64,000 nucleotides of DNA, taken from contig OZ005600.1 of assembly GCA_963930655.1 (NCBI GenBank), positions 12,651,501 through 12,715,500 on the forward strand, in the 5' to 3' direction. Shown here in pieces: positions 49,914 through 62,329 of this stretch. The notes under the pieces are model-generated. The model was not told where the DNA came from. It saw only the letters and a program-made list of their open reading frames with translations, and ran no database searches. Source of the DNA: Myrica gale (lineage: Eukaryota; Streptophyta; Magnoliopsida; Fagales; Myricaceae). Within the stretch, counting starts at the first letter, position 1. Each line of letters starts with the position of its first letter. The position numbers were made by a program, and so were the translations under genes.

Positions 49914-52900
49914 TTATGCTGTCTGAACATTTCCCTGATTCTGAGCATGAGAGTTGGCAGTCCCTTCTTTCCATCCTCTCTGCCTAGCTCTAAGCTCCCA
50001 CACTGCTGTTAGTTTCTTTTGAGCCACTAACGTTGCTTCAGCTTTTTCTCTTGCTTCCTCACATGTTTCCATGCCTGAATTACACTTATCTGCTTCCTTT
50101 TGATACTGGGATGTAATCTTCTTTGCCTCAAGCAGAGCCATGTCAGCACGCTGCTGATTTTCCAAAGCCTCAGCTTCCCGCAGCTTCAGTTCCTCTGCCA
50201 AGAGCTCCGCAAAATTCTTTTCAGTATCTTCACTCACCTCTGGATCATGCTTTGCACAATCTGGAACAAATATGCCAATTCCATTGAAGGGAAAAAAAAT
50301 ACTAAAGAACTGAGATTCAGTCAAATCAAATCCTAGTTATCCTCCTCAAACAACATCATCACAGTCAGTTGATTTCCCAAATCCTAGGTTAATCTTAAGG
50401 TGAAGAAAGAGAAAATACAGGCATTTCATGCCCACAACCATATACTTCACATCACCTGCAAACCACAAGGTACTGTTTACTCCAGAATGGAATGCCAGTG
50501 CAAGCCATGGGGTGAAAAAAAAAAAAACTCTGAAGGATATCAATGCCTCAAGTGTACCTATGCATGCACTTCTTTCTACACGGCATGCATCTCACATACA
50601 AAAATGTGAGGGAGAACCTTCACAGAGTCCACACAAAGATACAAATAAAACTGCAAATCAGAGTATAAGAAAACATTTGCATCATTAGTTCATCTGAAAA
50701 TATTAGTGAAAATCAGAGTATAAGAACCTTCACGCCTGGTTATCTATTAGTGAAAATATTCCGGTATACTGTAGCTTCTCATTATAATCTATAATATGTG
50801 AGCAGATACAACTATTTCAAACAATATGGAAGTACGAAGTGAATTAATGGGAAATGTGTTTAGGTAAAAAGGTTTAATTTATGGTTTCCTGAGACAAATC
50901 TGAATTAACTCTGAAGTGTGGAAGTCATTGTTAGAAAGGGATTGTTGTTCCAGTTAAAAATACATCAATAGCCACTAGGAAACAAAAGTTTGAGACACCC
51001 CTCACTCTCCCTCTATAAGTAACATTGTTGTTCCGGTTGACTGTATATCAATAGCCAGTAGGAAATTAGAACTTGAGGAACTCCTCACTCTCCCTCTGTA
51101 AGAAACAATGAGATAGCTGGCATCTCAGTTTTCAAGACAGCATCTTAAGCACATGCATGCTGTTGATATGGAGAAAAAGCTTAATTTGGATACAACAGGG
51201 GATGGTTTGTATGCAAGTTTCCAAAACAGTGTGTCAAAGCACATGTATGCTGGTGATATGGAGTGAGAGCTTAAGTAGAACACAGCCTTAATAAATAGCT
51301 ACTTCTGCATTTGGAGGTGTTTTAAAGGACATGTTAAAAGAACACAAGCCAGACTAAACAAAGTAAGAATATAAAAGCCAGGATAGTGATTCATCACAGA
51401 TAGAAAACACTGCATGCTATCATACACACCCAATGAATTGACAACATCCTAAAGCAGCTACATCATGAAACAGAAACTAACCTGCAAATGAAGCATTAGC
51501 CAATCCTGCAAAAGTAGACACAAAGAAATTGAAATAAGGGTCTGTTTCATTATAGAACAATCAAAAGGTAGGAGCAGAGAACAATGATCATACCATACAG
51601 CATAGAGAATGACAATTTGCAGACATTATTAGGTATTTTGGAAGTTGGAAGCTCGGGTGAATGTATTATTCACAGCAAGCCTTTAGGGAACAGTTTTCTT
51701 CAAAGCTAGGAATACCAGGACTAATCAATAGGGTGTGAATTTCCCTCTCTACACCAATGTAGGTGCTGAAGGCTAAATCCAGCCAAATACAAAAGCTCTA
51801 GTTCTTCATACATGAATGTAATCTAAGTCAATTCTTCATTTAGAAAGATCCTATTGTGGAGGACCCGTCCGTGATTTCTGGAGCGATCATTGATTATTTC
51901 TTCTTTGTATAAGGAGCCGTTTGATTGGTGCCCTTTTTTTTAGATGGGTTGGAGTTCAATAGCATTTTGGGGGAGGAAGCTGAGTTCATTGAGAGGCCTT
52001 TTGAGGATGAGGAGGTGGCGAGTGGTGAATAGCCTTAATAGGGACAAGGCGACGGGTTCGGATGATTTTTCTCTTGCATTCTTTCAAACTTATTGGGATG
52101 TGGTGAAACGGGATGTGTTGTTGATGTTTAATGAATTCACTAGGGAGGGGAAGTTTGTCAGGAGCTTGAATACTTCTTTTATTGTCCTTATCCCTAAGAA
52201 ACCGGGTGCGGTTGATCTTAAGGATTTTAGGAATAAGTCTTGTGGGAGGTGTGTACAAGGTTTTAACTAAGGTTTTAGCTAACAGGTTGAAGATTGTGCT
52301 TAACATGATTATCTCTCCTTCTCAAAATGCTTTTGCGAAGGGGAGACAAATTCTGGATTTTGTGCTTGTGGCTAATGAATGTATTGACTCCAGAATGAGG
52401 ACGAGTGAACCGGGTATGCTTTGCAAGCTGGATGTGCAAAAAACATATGATCATGTGAATTGGAACTTCCTTATGTACCTTCTTAGGAGGTGCAGTTTTG
52501 GTGAGAGATGGTGTAGTTGGATATTCTTTTGCATTTCGACGGTTAAGTTTTCGGTGATTGTTAACGGATCTCCTGAAGGTTTTTTCAATAGCTCTCATGG
52601 TTTGTGCCAAGGGGATCCTCTCTCCCTCCTTTTGTTTGTCATTGTGATGGAAGCTTTTAGTCGTATGATGGGGAATGTGGTGTTGCATGGGGGGTTACAT
52701 GGTTTTAAGGTTGGAGGGTGGTCGGGTGTGGGGGTTTCTATTTCGCATATTCTTTTTGCAGATGATAATTTAGTGATATGTGGGGCGGATGTGAATCAGT
52801 TTCGGAGTCTTAGATGCCTTCTTTTATGTTTCGAGGCGATTTCGGGCTTAAAGATTAACCTCTCTAAGTTTGAGGTTATCCCTATTAGTAGGGTGGAGAA

Positions 52901-55384
52901 TTTGCGGGAGTTGGCGGGTATTTTAGGTTGCGGTACCTTTTCTTTGCCTATTAAGTATCTTGGTCTCCTCTTGGGTGCTTCTTTAAAAACATTCATATTT
53001 GGGATGACATCATCGAGAGAATGGAGTGTCGGTTGGCGGGATGGAAGCGCATGTACTTCTCTAAGAGTGGAAGGTTAACTCTTATTAAATCTACGCTTTC
53101 GAGTTTACCAACATATTATCTTTCTTTGTTCCCTATTTCGGTGGGGGTGGTGAATAGGATAGAGAAAATTCAGCAGGACTTCCTTTGGGAAGTGATGGTT
53201 ATGTTCACAAGTTCCATCTTGTGAAGTGGTTGGGCCTTCGAAGTATTAGGGTGTTCAATACGGCGTCATTAAGTAAATGTTACGGAGGTTTGCTATGGAA
53301 AAGATAGGTTATGGAGGAGGGTCATTGTTGAAAAATATGGTTGTTTGGTGGGAGGTTGGTGTACTAATTCTGCCCGTGGCTCTTATGGTGTTAGCCTTTG
53401 GAGGTACATTAACAAAGGTTAGGGCGCTTTCAGCAAGCATATTCGGTTTAAGGTGGGGAATGATGTTAGAGTTAGCTTCTGGAATGATATCTGGTATGGA
53501 GATATGCCTTTAAGTCACGCTTTCCCCTTGATTTTCACTTTATCTCGTTGTAAGGAGGCTATGGTGGCAGATTGTTTGGTGGATGATGGTGTTAATGTGG
53601 TGTGGAATGTTCCTTTCTCTACAGCAACAAATGATTGGGAGTTGGAGGATTTTGCTTCTTTTTTCGCTTTGTTGTATGAGTTTGTTTTCAGAAGAGGGGA
53701 TAACGTGATGGATTGGATGGGTACTAAGGATGAGGCATTTTCTATTAAGTCGATGTATGGCTTGCTTGGAGGTGGGACTTGTCTTTCTTTCCCTTGGATG
53801 TTTGGAGGTCAATGTGCCCTTTGAGAGTTTCTTTCTTTGTGTGGGAGGCTATACATGGTAGGAGTTTAACTATCGACAATCTTCGTAGAAGATGTATGAT
53901 CATTGCTGATTGGTGTTTCTTATGCCGTTGTGGTGGGGAATCTGTCAATCATGTTTTGTTGCATTGTCCTTGTGCGAGTGGGTTGTGGTCTCATGTGCTC
54001 AGAGCATTCTGAATCTTCAATGGGTTATGCTTGAGAAAGTGGAAGATGTGTTGTGGTGTTGGAAGAGTAGGTTTAAAAACCCTTTCATAAGGCTATTTGA
54101 AGAATGATACCCCATTGTATTTGGTGGTGCCTTTGGCGGGAGCATAACAATAGATGTTTTGAGGATTGTTCTCTGTCTTTGGATAGGTTGTAGGGTGTTC
54201 TCTTGTCTTTACTTTTCTTTTGGGCGATGCCCTTTTCTAGATTTTGTTAGTTTTCTTGCTTGTTTGGATTTGTGATTTCGGTATAGTCCTTTGTACTGAC
54301 TTCACTTTTTCTAATGAGATTGACTTATTCATAAAACTGGTACACATTGGAGACTGAGTGAGATTGGGGATTTGCCAAAACAAAGCATAGATGTTTTCGG
54401 ATGAAAATCCCAAATGAGATTAAAATGGGCAAACCAATATATTTCTCAGATTAGCGGAAAAAGAATCAAACTCCATCAGAAAACCTGCTCAAAACATTTT
54501 CGATTTTAACCTTTCAGTGAGAAACACTAATCTCTCTGTTTTGGTTAGCATTTTTTGGGTCACCATCTCTCACGTAGTTGTAATGAAAGAGCAACAAAAT
54601 CGTATCTTACAAACAAGCGAAACGAATATTCCTTGAGAGGCTAAAATGCAGGGCTCAGAGCGCTGAAAACCCAATAAGACACTCAAAACACGATTTATCC
54701 AACAGATTTTTTTTATGAATAATTTATCCAACAGATTTAGCATGGATCTTGAGCAAATTGGACACCATGGGAGAGGGGACACAAAGTAAAGCTAGGAAAG
54801 CACCACACAAGGCTTAGTAACTGAAGAGGTTTGACTCGACTCAGTGCTCATACTACTGAAAATTAAGCCACCGTATAAGCAAAACAAAGCTCAGAGACTA
54901 AAAGACCTCTAAACGACATTAACAAACATCACAACCCAACTAAATTCCTATAACTCGAAGTGTCAACACATTACCGACTACCGAGAATTAAGAAGGAAAA
55001 AAGAAACCATAACCGAAACAGTCTTAAGGGATCGTATTCTTTCCTAAGTGCACGTGATCTACAAGAACTTTCTCTTTTTGTTTGGGTTTTCAATTTATCA
55101 GAACGAACAAGAAGAGCAAATAGATCCAAGGAAGGAAAGAGACATTTTTAAGGGAAAGATTATTAATGCGTACCTTCTGGGATGGTGAGTAGGGGCTGAG
55201 AGGAACAGTCGCATTGGCAGGGAGGACAGGAATAGGAGGAGGGGGAGGATGAAGAGGAATGGCCGACGGCGGCTAAGCCCACCATGAAGTGCCAGTAAAG
55301 GGGTGGGCCCAATATGTAACCGGCTATGCACAGCCCCACCACCCCCAACACCACCTTTAACACCGTTGGATTAGGCATTCCCAT
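49914..55384 (-). CDS. DUF1068 membrane-anchored coiled-coil protein
   Basis: On the minus strand the coding exons are 55384-55174, 51505-51482 and 50260-49914, giving 193 residues. The middle exon is a 24-base microexon (encoding LANASFA with split codons) framed by CTTTTGCAG and GTTAGT; it is required to join the frames. Seen: an N-terminal membrane helix (about 8-28, [20 protein letters not shown]), a Ser-rich stretch, [19 protein letters not shown], then a charged helical region ([40 protein letters not shown]) and a basic tail ending GWKEG. Known: DUF1068 proteins are plant Golgi/endomembrane proteins; NKS1 of this family holds Golgi structure and supports pectin deposition. Any such role here is inferred. 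From memory, Arabidopsis At2g32580 (DUF1068) adjoins the CAP-H gene At2g32590, as in this window. Intron 1 (3.67 kb) is enlarged by a LINE in the opposite sense. Confidence 0.9.
50941..51290. repeat. Two short tandem duplications in DUF1068 intron
   Basis: An ~83-bp unit (ATTGTTGTTCC... CTCACTCTCCCTCT) is repeated at 50941 and 51024. A second unit of about 89 bases (TTTTCAAGACAG... GCACATG(C/T)ATGCTG) is repeated at 51129 and 51218. Both pairs have diverged. They are in intron 2 of the DUF1068 gene. Confidence 0.6.
51845..54345 (+). mobile_element. LINE (L1-type) remnant, antisense in intron
   Basis: The stretch reads, across several frames, as the reverse transcriptase and C-terminal part of an L1-type ORF2: [64 protein letters not shown] (motif A), [13 protein letters not shown] and [13 protein letters not shown] (motif C with both Asp). 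Near the end a zinc-knuckle-like domain follows ([33 protein letters not shown]). Frame changes near 52240, after 52990 and near 53780, plus stops, make it non-functional. The endonuclease half is absent, so it is 5' truncated. A short A-rich end (TTATTCATAAAA) is at about 54345; I found no target duplication. Confidence 0.88.
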
Positions 55385-56009
55385 ACTCAGAGAGAAAGAA
55401 AGAGAGCGAAGTTGTCGGCAGCGCTGTTAAATCATCTGATCTTCGTCTTCGTATTCATCTTCTTCCTCCTCTTCGCCTTCGTATTTAATTGCTACCGACC
55501 TTTGCTTTTCCAATTATTTTTTTTCTCCCAATCTTATATATATAGAATAATGATTTTTATTTTTCGTTTTTCAACTTTGACCGGCTTTAGAGCTGTAACT
55601 CGGTTGGGAAGATAGGTTCGTCTGCGGCGCAGACTACTTGCCAAGCGGTGTGACCACGGAAGTTCAGTTTGTTGCATACAGTCGTTAAAAACATTTTCAA
55701 TCGTTTTTAAGGCAAATATATGAATATTAAAGTCTTTTCGCCTTTAAAACAAACGACAAACTCGGAATCGGCGGGTTAACAACCTCGTTACGAAAGAAAT
55801 TTCGGCACGACGGCATATTTGGGGAAGTGATTTTTTGAGGCGACAATTCGACAAAGCGACAGTATCGCCGCATGCATCTCCCACAAAACGTTCCCGTTTT
55901 GAAAGGTCTGGAACCCAGTCCCTCTCCTCCCAAGTTCCCAACTGAACTATTTCCCTACTGCCACACCCACTGGCCACTCTCCCACACTGAGTTTCGCTGA
56001 ATCCAAACA
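55385..56009. promoter_or_regulatory. Divergent promoter region
   Basis: The 625 bases separate the start codons of the DUF1068 gene (minus) and the gene at 56010 (plus), so both promoters must lie here or overlap. TATATATAG near 55537-55545 is a candidate TATA element. No inserted element is visible. Confidence 0.4.
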
Positions 56010-59000
56010 ATGGCGTTCGAAATCCCCTACGATCTGATAAGGCAGGTCCAAATCGCGCTCCGAGAAGAAGCTGATCTCTCCACCTACGACCCCGATGATC
56101 CCTCGCTCCCGAGCCTCCCTTCGCCCCAACAAACCTTAGCCCAATTCGATCCATCTCCGCGGTACCTGCGATGCAAGCACTGCGAAGCCAGACTCCTACG
56201 AGGCATTCAGTCCCTGATCTGCGTCTTCTGTGGCCGAGACCAGAGCAGGGATCCCCCGCCAGAGCCACTCAACTTTCGGAACACCTTCGGATGCCGCTGG
56301 TTGCTCGAGTCCTTGGACCTAGACGGGTCGGTAAGTAAGAAATTTTAGTCGGATTCGGTTGTTTCGCTTTCGTTTCCGAGAAAATTGGATGGGAAAAATG
56401 AGAAGACGGTGGGATTTTCCGCATGAAAGGAAGGGCGGGGATTGAGATGTGAGAAGCTATTGGAGTTGTGCCATGTTTTCGCATTTGATTTTGGAGAACG
56501 TAGAGGAAAGGAGATTAAAACTTCGAGCTTCTCGAGTTGCATATGTTTTACGTTTGGGTCTCCAGATAATAAGTAATGTTAGGCGTATCTGTTTCTTAGA
56601 TTTTCAAAAGACTTAAAACCGGATTTTTAAATTTTCTTTTCTTCAAGAAAGTTTCGCGATTGGAATCTAGTTTTCTGTATCCAAGTGCATCGGAAGCACG
56701 ATATGAAAACATTTCTACTACCTAGTAGGTATAAACGTAGTTGGAATAACAAATGTGAATACGATTCTTGCTTTTCAGTGCATGAACTACTTTGTGGTGT
56801 TTTCAGAATTGGGGTATATTGATTGGAAAGACAAATTCTCCACCGCTTATTTTGATGTTACACGAATGGTACTTCGCTTTTGTACCTTTGTTTCTGGGAC
56901 AGCGACAAAACCATCAAAAGGATGATTACACTTAAGAGTCTTGATTATTAGTCTGACTGCATGAAGGTTTTATATGCTAAATTAGGTAGATTTAATGTAC
57001 ACACATGTTTCTCTATATCTACCTGTGTATGTTTCTGTCATTCTGTATACAAATGAACGTGTAGGATTTTTTTATAAAGAATATTTTGCCATATTATTGT
57101 TTTCTTTTTCAGGAGATGGTGACAGCAAATGAATCAAGCAGACGGCATGCACCTAAAGATGAGTTTCCCTTGTCTGATTTGTTAAGTTTAGAAGTTAGAT
57201 GGTCTGCTGAAGCGGATATAGTTCGGCCTAGTGTCTCTAACGAGACATTGATTCAAAGCAAAAGTTCCTTGAATTTGGCTGGAGTCGATCTTGACAACTT
57301 ATTTGCTGATGGAAAGAGAGATGCTGCTTCTAGTGCATCTGAAGAGCAGCTGGTGTGGAACAGACAAATTGGAAATACCAAAAGTAATGACTTCCAAGTT
57401 CGTGAAAAGCTTAGTTTGTTTGAGAATATTCAGCCTTCTGAGACAGCCACGAGGTCTATTGAAGATGAGAGTGGTGACTCTTTTTCAGGCTGGGAGGCAA
57501 ACTTCCAGTCTGCTGATTTAGGAACACCTCATGAAGAAACCACATCACTTGACCCTTTTGTGGGTAATGAGAGTGAAATTTCTGCTCATTTGGACACATT
57601 TTTTGGACCTGCAAAAGATTCTAGTGCTGGAAAAGCAAACAATAACATGGTTCCATCAGCATCCATGAATAGTGGCTGGTTTCAGGATGATATATGGGGT
57701 AATTCCGACTTAGGAGCAATTGGCCGGACTGAGCAGGTTGAAATGACTGCAAAAGTTGAAGACGGCAGATTAGTGGAGATCGCAGATAATTACTCTTCAA
57801 CGAACGCTGATTGGCTGCAAGTTGATCTAGGGAAAACCAACAGTAATAAGGCTCCTGATAGTGAGACCACTGCTGAAGATGATGATTCACTCGATTCATG
57901 GAATGATTTTACAAGCTCAACCAGTGCAGTAGATCCTTCTAATGGTTCTTGGAATCAAACTATTAATAAGGCAGCACCTTCTGTGGAAACTTCAGAAATA
58001 ATTTTGTTCAGCTCAGCAAACAACTCACAGGATATAGACTTTGGTAGATTTTCTATATCAGACTTCTTATCTGTGGGGGCTAGCAATGCAAATGGTGCTT
58101 CAGAGGTCAAGGGTATCCCACCAGAGGCTTCCACTTCAGACAGGTTTGTATATGTTGGATTTCAATTTCCATTTTGAAGCATACTGCTAAACCCTGGACA
58201 GAGTTGATTTTTGGGTCATATAACTCATAATAGTGATTTGGAGCCAATCAGCATGATATTTTTCTGGGATTTTGGAGGGAGAGAGAGGGGGGGGGTGTTA
58301 ATGGTAGGATTGTATGAGCTGTCTTCTTTCATCCTTTGTTTCTGATGACATATAATTCGGGTGTTGAGGTCATCTTACAATGCCGTTTATCTTATTAATA
58401 TTTTCGAGGCAGTTTTCTGCTGTTAATCGTGCTATTGAACAGCTTGTTAGTAGAAGTGAAAGAGAGTGTATTCCATCTTATCATATATCTTTGTGCTCTT
58501 TCAGAGTAAAGTCGCTAAATACTGATCTAGATAGTGGAAAGAGCACTGGTTGAATAGAACATATTTGGTTGTAGGAGCAATCTTAGCAATGATAGGAGTT
58601 TGTTTGCCAGTTTCAACCATTCTGTTTTATCTTTTGGTACTTGGTCCTTAGTATCTACGAAGCTAGAAACACTGGAAGGCTTTATATGGGCTGGGTTTTG
58701 CGAGGGATTCAAATTTCATGTTCTTATTCCTTGTCAGTGCATCTGCCATAATGGTTGTTGGTTTGGTATGATGCCTTCATTTCACCTTGGAAAGAAACAT
58801 CTTGTCGAAAGAGGTGGTTGAGTGGCATTGCGAATGTGGAAACAATTTGCTCGTAGCACTTAGTTGTGGGCGACGCAACGACGCAATGAGTTTTTTCATA
58901 TGGGGATTTTTTTTTGGGGTGGGGGGGGGGGGGGGTGATGAAGAATAATCTCGAGTTGTTAAAGGGAGGTGGGAGGGTTGCGATTCTGAGGCTTGAGTTC

Positions 59001-59987
59001 TTGGTTTGCAAGATTCCACAGCAAATAAAGAGGCTTTTCTGGAGGCAAGAAGATTATATCGAAGATGTTGTGAAACCTGGTTGAGATTTATGCACGCGCG
59101 CATTAATTATGCTAAAGAAATTTTTTTTAAAGATACTACGTCCATTCTTGAGATTCAGATATTTTTCTACTTAAATCAAATTTGAAGTCTAGAACTTTAT
59201 TCCTTCATTCGTTTTACTTGCATTTGTTTTCTTATGTCTTTGTATATTTTATTTGTTGATCAATTAGCCAACCTTATGTTTGTCAAGAGGGTTAGATTGG
59301 GAATTGGAGGTTTTTGGCAGTTATACAGTTTACACTTGTTCCATTTTACATCTTGCATGCTTGAGGTTTCTCAATCTTGACTGCCTCTCCCGGCGGCTAT
59401 TGATTACATTTGTTCCCCCTATTACATCTTGCATGCTTAAGGTTATTGATCTTCTCTGCCTTTCCTGCACAGTATCTGACTGCACCCAATTATTTTTGAA
59501 TTTGTAGGATCTCCGCACTTCTTTTTGTTTTTTCAAAGGTATATAAAGAATCTTTTTCCTAGCATGCAGGAGACGTATTGTGTGCCCTCCCTGAATTTGG
59601 GATTAGGGCCTCTGGATGTTGATTTGGCCTCTAAAGAAGAAATCCTTATAGAATCATAGTTGAAAACGGTTTTGGGTCTTTTAAAATTGCATCGGGCATT
59701 TATCTGCCTTTAGTTTTAACCTTTTGCACCATGACATTAAGCCGAACCAAGTAGTCGATCTTATATATTCTGTTGTATGTATCAGGATGCCCGATGCAAA
59801 TTCAAAATTTGGAGGTGATAACGATGATGTTGAAAAAGGTGGAGGGGTTTCGAGTGCAAGAACCACGCCAAGCTCCAATGATGTGGAGTCATTACTGTCA
59901 CAAATGAAGGATCTCTCTTTTATGCTTGAGAGCAATCTCGCAATTCCCCAGAAGCGAGATGGGTTCAATTCATCTTCTCATGATTAA
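56010..59987 (+). CDS. Uncharacterised plant protein with zinc-ribbon motif
   Basis: Proposed coding exons 56010-56330, 57113-58143 and 59786-59987 join in frame to 517 residues. Seen: an N-terminal region with MAFEIPYDLIRQVQIALREE, then two Cys pairs in YLRCKHCEARL and SLICVFCGRDQ (about residues 53-76), which look like a small zinc ribbon, then FRNTFGCRWLLESLDLDGSE. The large middle is acidic and Ser/Asp/Asn-rich with repeated short W/F motifs (SGWEANFQSAD, SGWFQDDIWG, ADWLQVDLGK, DSWNDFTSS), so it is probably disordered. The C-terminus has a short helix (DVESLLSQMKDLSFMLESNL). I think it belongs to a plant-only family (DUF7815-type annotation), but I am not sure. No function can be given. 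The second intron (58144-59785) is long and further small exons could be missed. Confidence 0.75.
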
Positions 59988-60612
59988 TTAAGAGACTGCC
60001 GTATAGAATCCTTTGCAGAGCAGCTCATTCAAATAGTTGAGGGGGGTATTCATCAGAGGTCTACGAGCCAATTTTCTCGAGCTCGTATTCTGACCGATAC
60101 AATTTGTTTGTATTTAATTCCAATTGTTTTGACGTCTTGTTCCTGGTTTTTTATTCCAATGGTCATATAGCTTTCACGGTTCCTCCTTTTGTACTTGATA
60201 TTCTGTGCAAATGGCTGAGTTACCCTATTGGTTGACACTATATATCTCAAACTACCAACTACTAACATGTCTATACTTTGCAGTGTTATAACTGTCATAA
60301 TTTGACAGTTATGATTGTTTAAGTTGCAACGTGTCAAATTTAGTAGTTTGATTGCAGCTTAGAAAAAACAAATAGTTTGGTTGCAAATTGCAAAATATAA
60401 TTTTTTTAAACTATTTTAATAATGTGTTTTGTCTCCAAATTTTGACCTACCCATTAGCATGCACATAGGTTATTTATTTGGGTTTTGGGCTCTGTGTTTG
60501 AGAGGATTTTATCCATCTTGGGCTTTCTACCCAATTGGACTTTTGTATATCTTGGACTTTCTGCCCGAGCCTTTTTTTTTGTCTTGGTCAAGCCCATTGT
60601 ATGTCCTCTAGC

Positions 60613-60884
60613 TAGGGCTGAAAATCAGAAATGGACCGCATTTCCGGTTTTCTTATATTAAAGGACCGGTATAAGTGGTCCGGTCTTCTAAAATGTGGTC
60701 CGGTTTGGTCCAGACCGGATTTATTTAAAAAAAAATATATATTTGCAGAAAGCACTACGCAGAGATTTTTGTTTTTTTAATATATAAAAAAAATTTTTAA
60801 AAAAAGATTTACTAAATGCAGACCGGACCGCATTTTAAAAAATAGGACCGGACCACAAATTTGGTCCGGTTTTGTTCCACCCTA
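60613..60884. mobile_element. hAT-type MITE with perfect 8-bp duplication
   Basis: The ends are TAGGGCTGAAAATC and ...TGTTCCACCCTA. CCTCTAGC stands on both sides (60605-60612, 60885-60892). GGTCCGG and CCGGACC motifs are repeated in inverted orientation in both arms around an AT-rich loop. At 272 bp it is non-autonomous and looks young. Confidence 0.85.
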
Positions 60885-61106
60885 CCTCTAGCAGTCCCTC
60901 CCCTGTGTAGATTTCTTTCTATTTTTTCTAATATCGAGCAAAGTTCATACATTTCCGCAGAAAAGAAGTAAATAAAAGTCAAGCATGCGATGAGAACATC
61001 TGCCTCACATACAGGCTTTTGCCATCAATTACAGACTGCTTTAGACTTCACTATACGTCAGTGCGAAAGCTTGATCAGACTAAGATAGGCACAAAAGTAA
61101 ATTTAA

Positions 61107-61494
61107 GGGAATTTGGCAAAAAGGTCCTTCGGTTTATACCCCTTTGGCAAATGAGTCATTCACTTTCAAATTTCAAAATTTTAATCCTTGAGTTTTCGAT
61201 GTTTGATGAAATGGTCCTAGCTTCCGTCAGTCTGCCGTCCATATACTTAACGGAGCTCTATGACACGTCAGCAAATTTGTACCGGTCGACCGCTAAATGA
61301 ATTGGTCGACCGCTCACATTTTACACATATATCCGGTCGACCACTACAAATCCGTTAAACATATGGACGACAGACTGACGGAAAGACCATTTCGTCAAAC
61401 ATCGAAAACCCAAGGACTAAAATTTTGAAATTTGAAAGTGAATGACCTATTTGCCAAAGAGGTATAAACATAAGGATCATTTTGTCAAATTCCC
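61107..61494. mobile_element. Long-TIR MITE with perfect 9-bp duplication
   Basis: The ends GGGAATTTGGCAAAAAGGTCC and ...TTTTGTCAAATTCCC are inverted, and the arms pair for about 150 bases (TTCACTTTCAAATTTCAAAA and its reverse; CCGTCAGTCTGCCGTCCATA and its reverse). TAAATTTAA flanks both sides (61098-61106, 61495-61503). The core has three GGTCGACC motifs. It has the Mutator-like structure of the elements at 644 and 49008. The surrounding 59988-62329 has no other gene; a diverged fold-back remnant is near 60230-60430. Confidence 0.88.
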
Positions 61495-62329
61495 TAAATT
61501 TAATAATCTACCTCCTTATAACAACAGAACAAAACAAGAAAATTACTTGTCCCTTTTGCTAGATTTCATCGAAATCACACAGCTCAGGTATGTCTTGAAG
61601 GTGGATGAAGAATATACATGTATAGTCATTGGCACGAAGTACAGACAACTGGGGCTTTAAGATTGTCTAATATGCCATAAGAACATCGTTGACACCATAT
61701 ACCATTGGCATGAAGTGATGTTCGGCTGATTCCAACAAACTCGAGTGGTTAATTCGAATGTTGCACTTAGGGTCACAAAATAAGAAATTGATTCTTTCCA
61801 ATTTGCTGTCATCTAATTTGGAGAGAGACAGATACACCATATGAATCCCACAACATTCAGTACTATCCGTATTAATTATCAGGCGAAGACTCCACTTTGG
61901 TACCTATATACTGTATCTATCTCTCCGAATTGGATTGAACTATTCAATTTGGACAGCAAATTGAAGAGGATCATGATCCCACAAAATATCTAGTTGGTGC
62001 TTAAGCGATTCCTACTAGTTTACTACAACACCAATCAAAACTGGCTACTTCACTCTTACCTATTGGTTACTCCCTAGAACATTCTCTAGATCCAGCTAAA
62101 TACGAGTGATAGGGGAAAAGAAACAACAAAGATGCAACTCAAACAGAAAGGAGAGCTTATTTCAAGTTAAAAAGTAACAAGGGATGCAATGTCTTAGGCG
62201 TATGATGAACTACTAGACATCTTTAACACATAGCAGCCTATAATATAGGACTTGGAGTAATTATATATAGTAGTATGTAGTTCCTCCGGTGCTGGGGCAG
62301 CATGGTTGACGGAGTTGTATTCCCTTTAT

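Noticed and set aside
50241-50250. GGTGAGTG in the last DUF1068 exon as a splice donor
   Set aside because: The frame runs through it and matches the conserved [11 protein letters not shown] region of the family, so it is coding, though cryptic use is conceivable.
52275-53948. Minus-strand open frames inside the DUF1068 intron
   Set aside because: They are complements of the LINE reverse-transcriptase remnant and do not fit the DUF1068 gene.
55744-56268. 174-codon minus-strand open frame over the start of the gene at 56010
   Set aside because: It is the antisense of a conserved zinc-ribbon exon and of its promoter; no homology or splice support.
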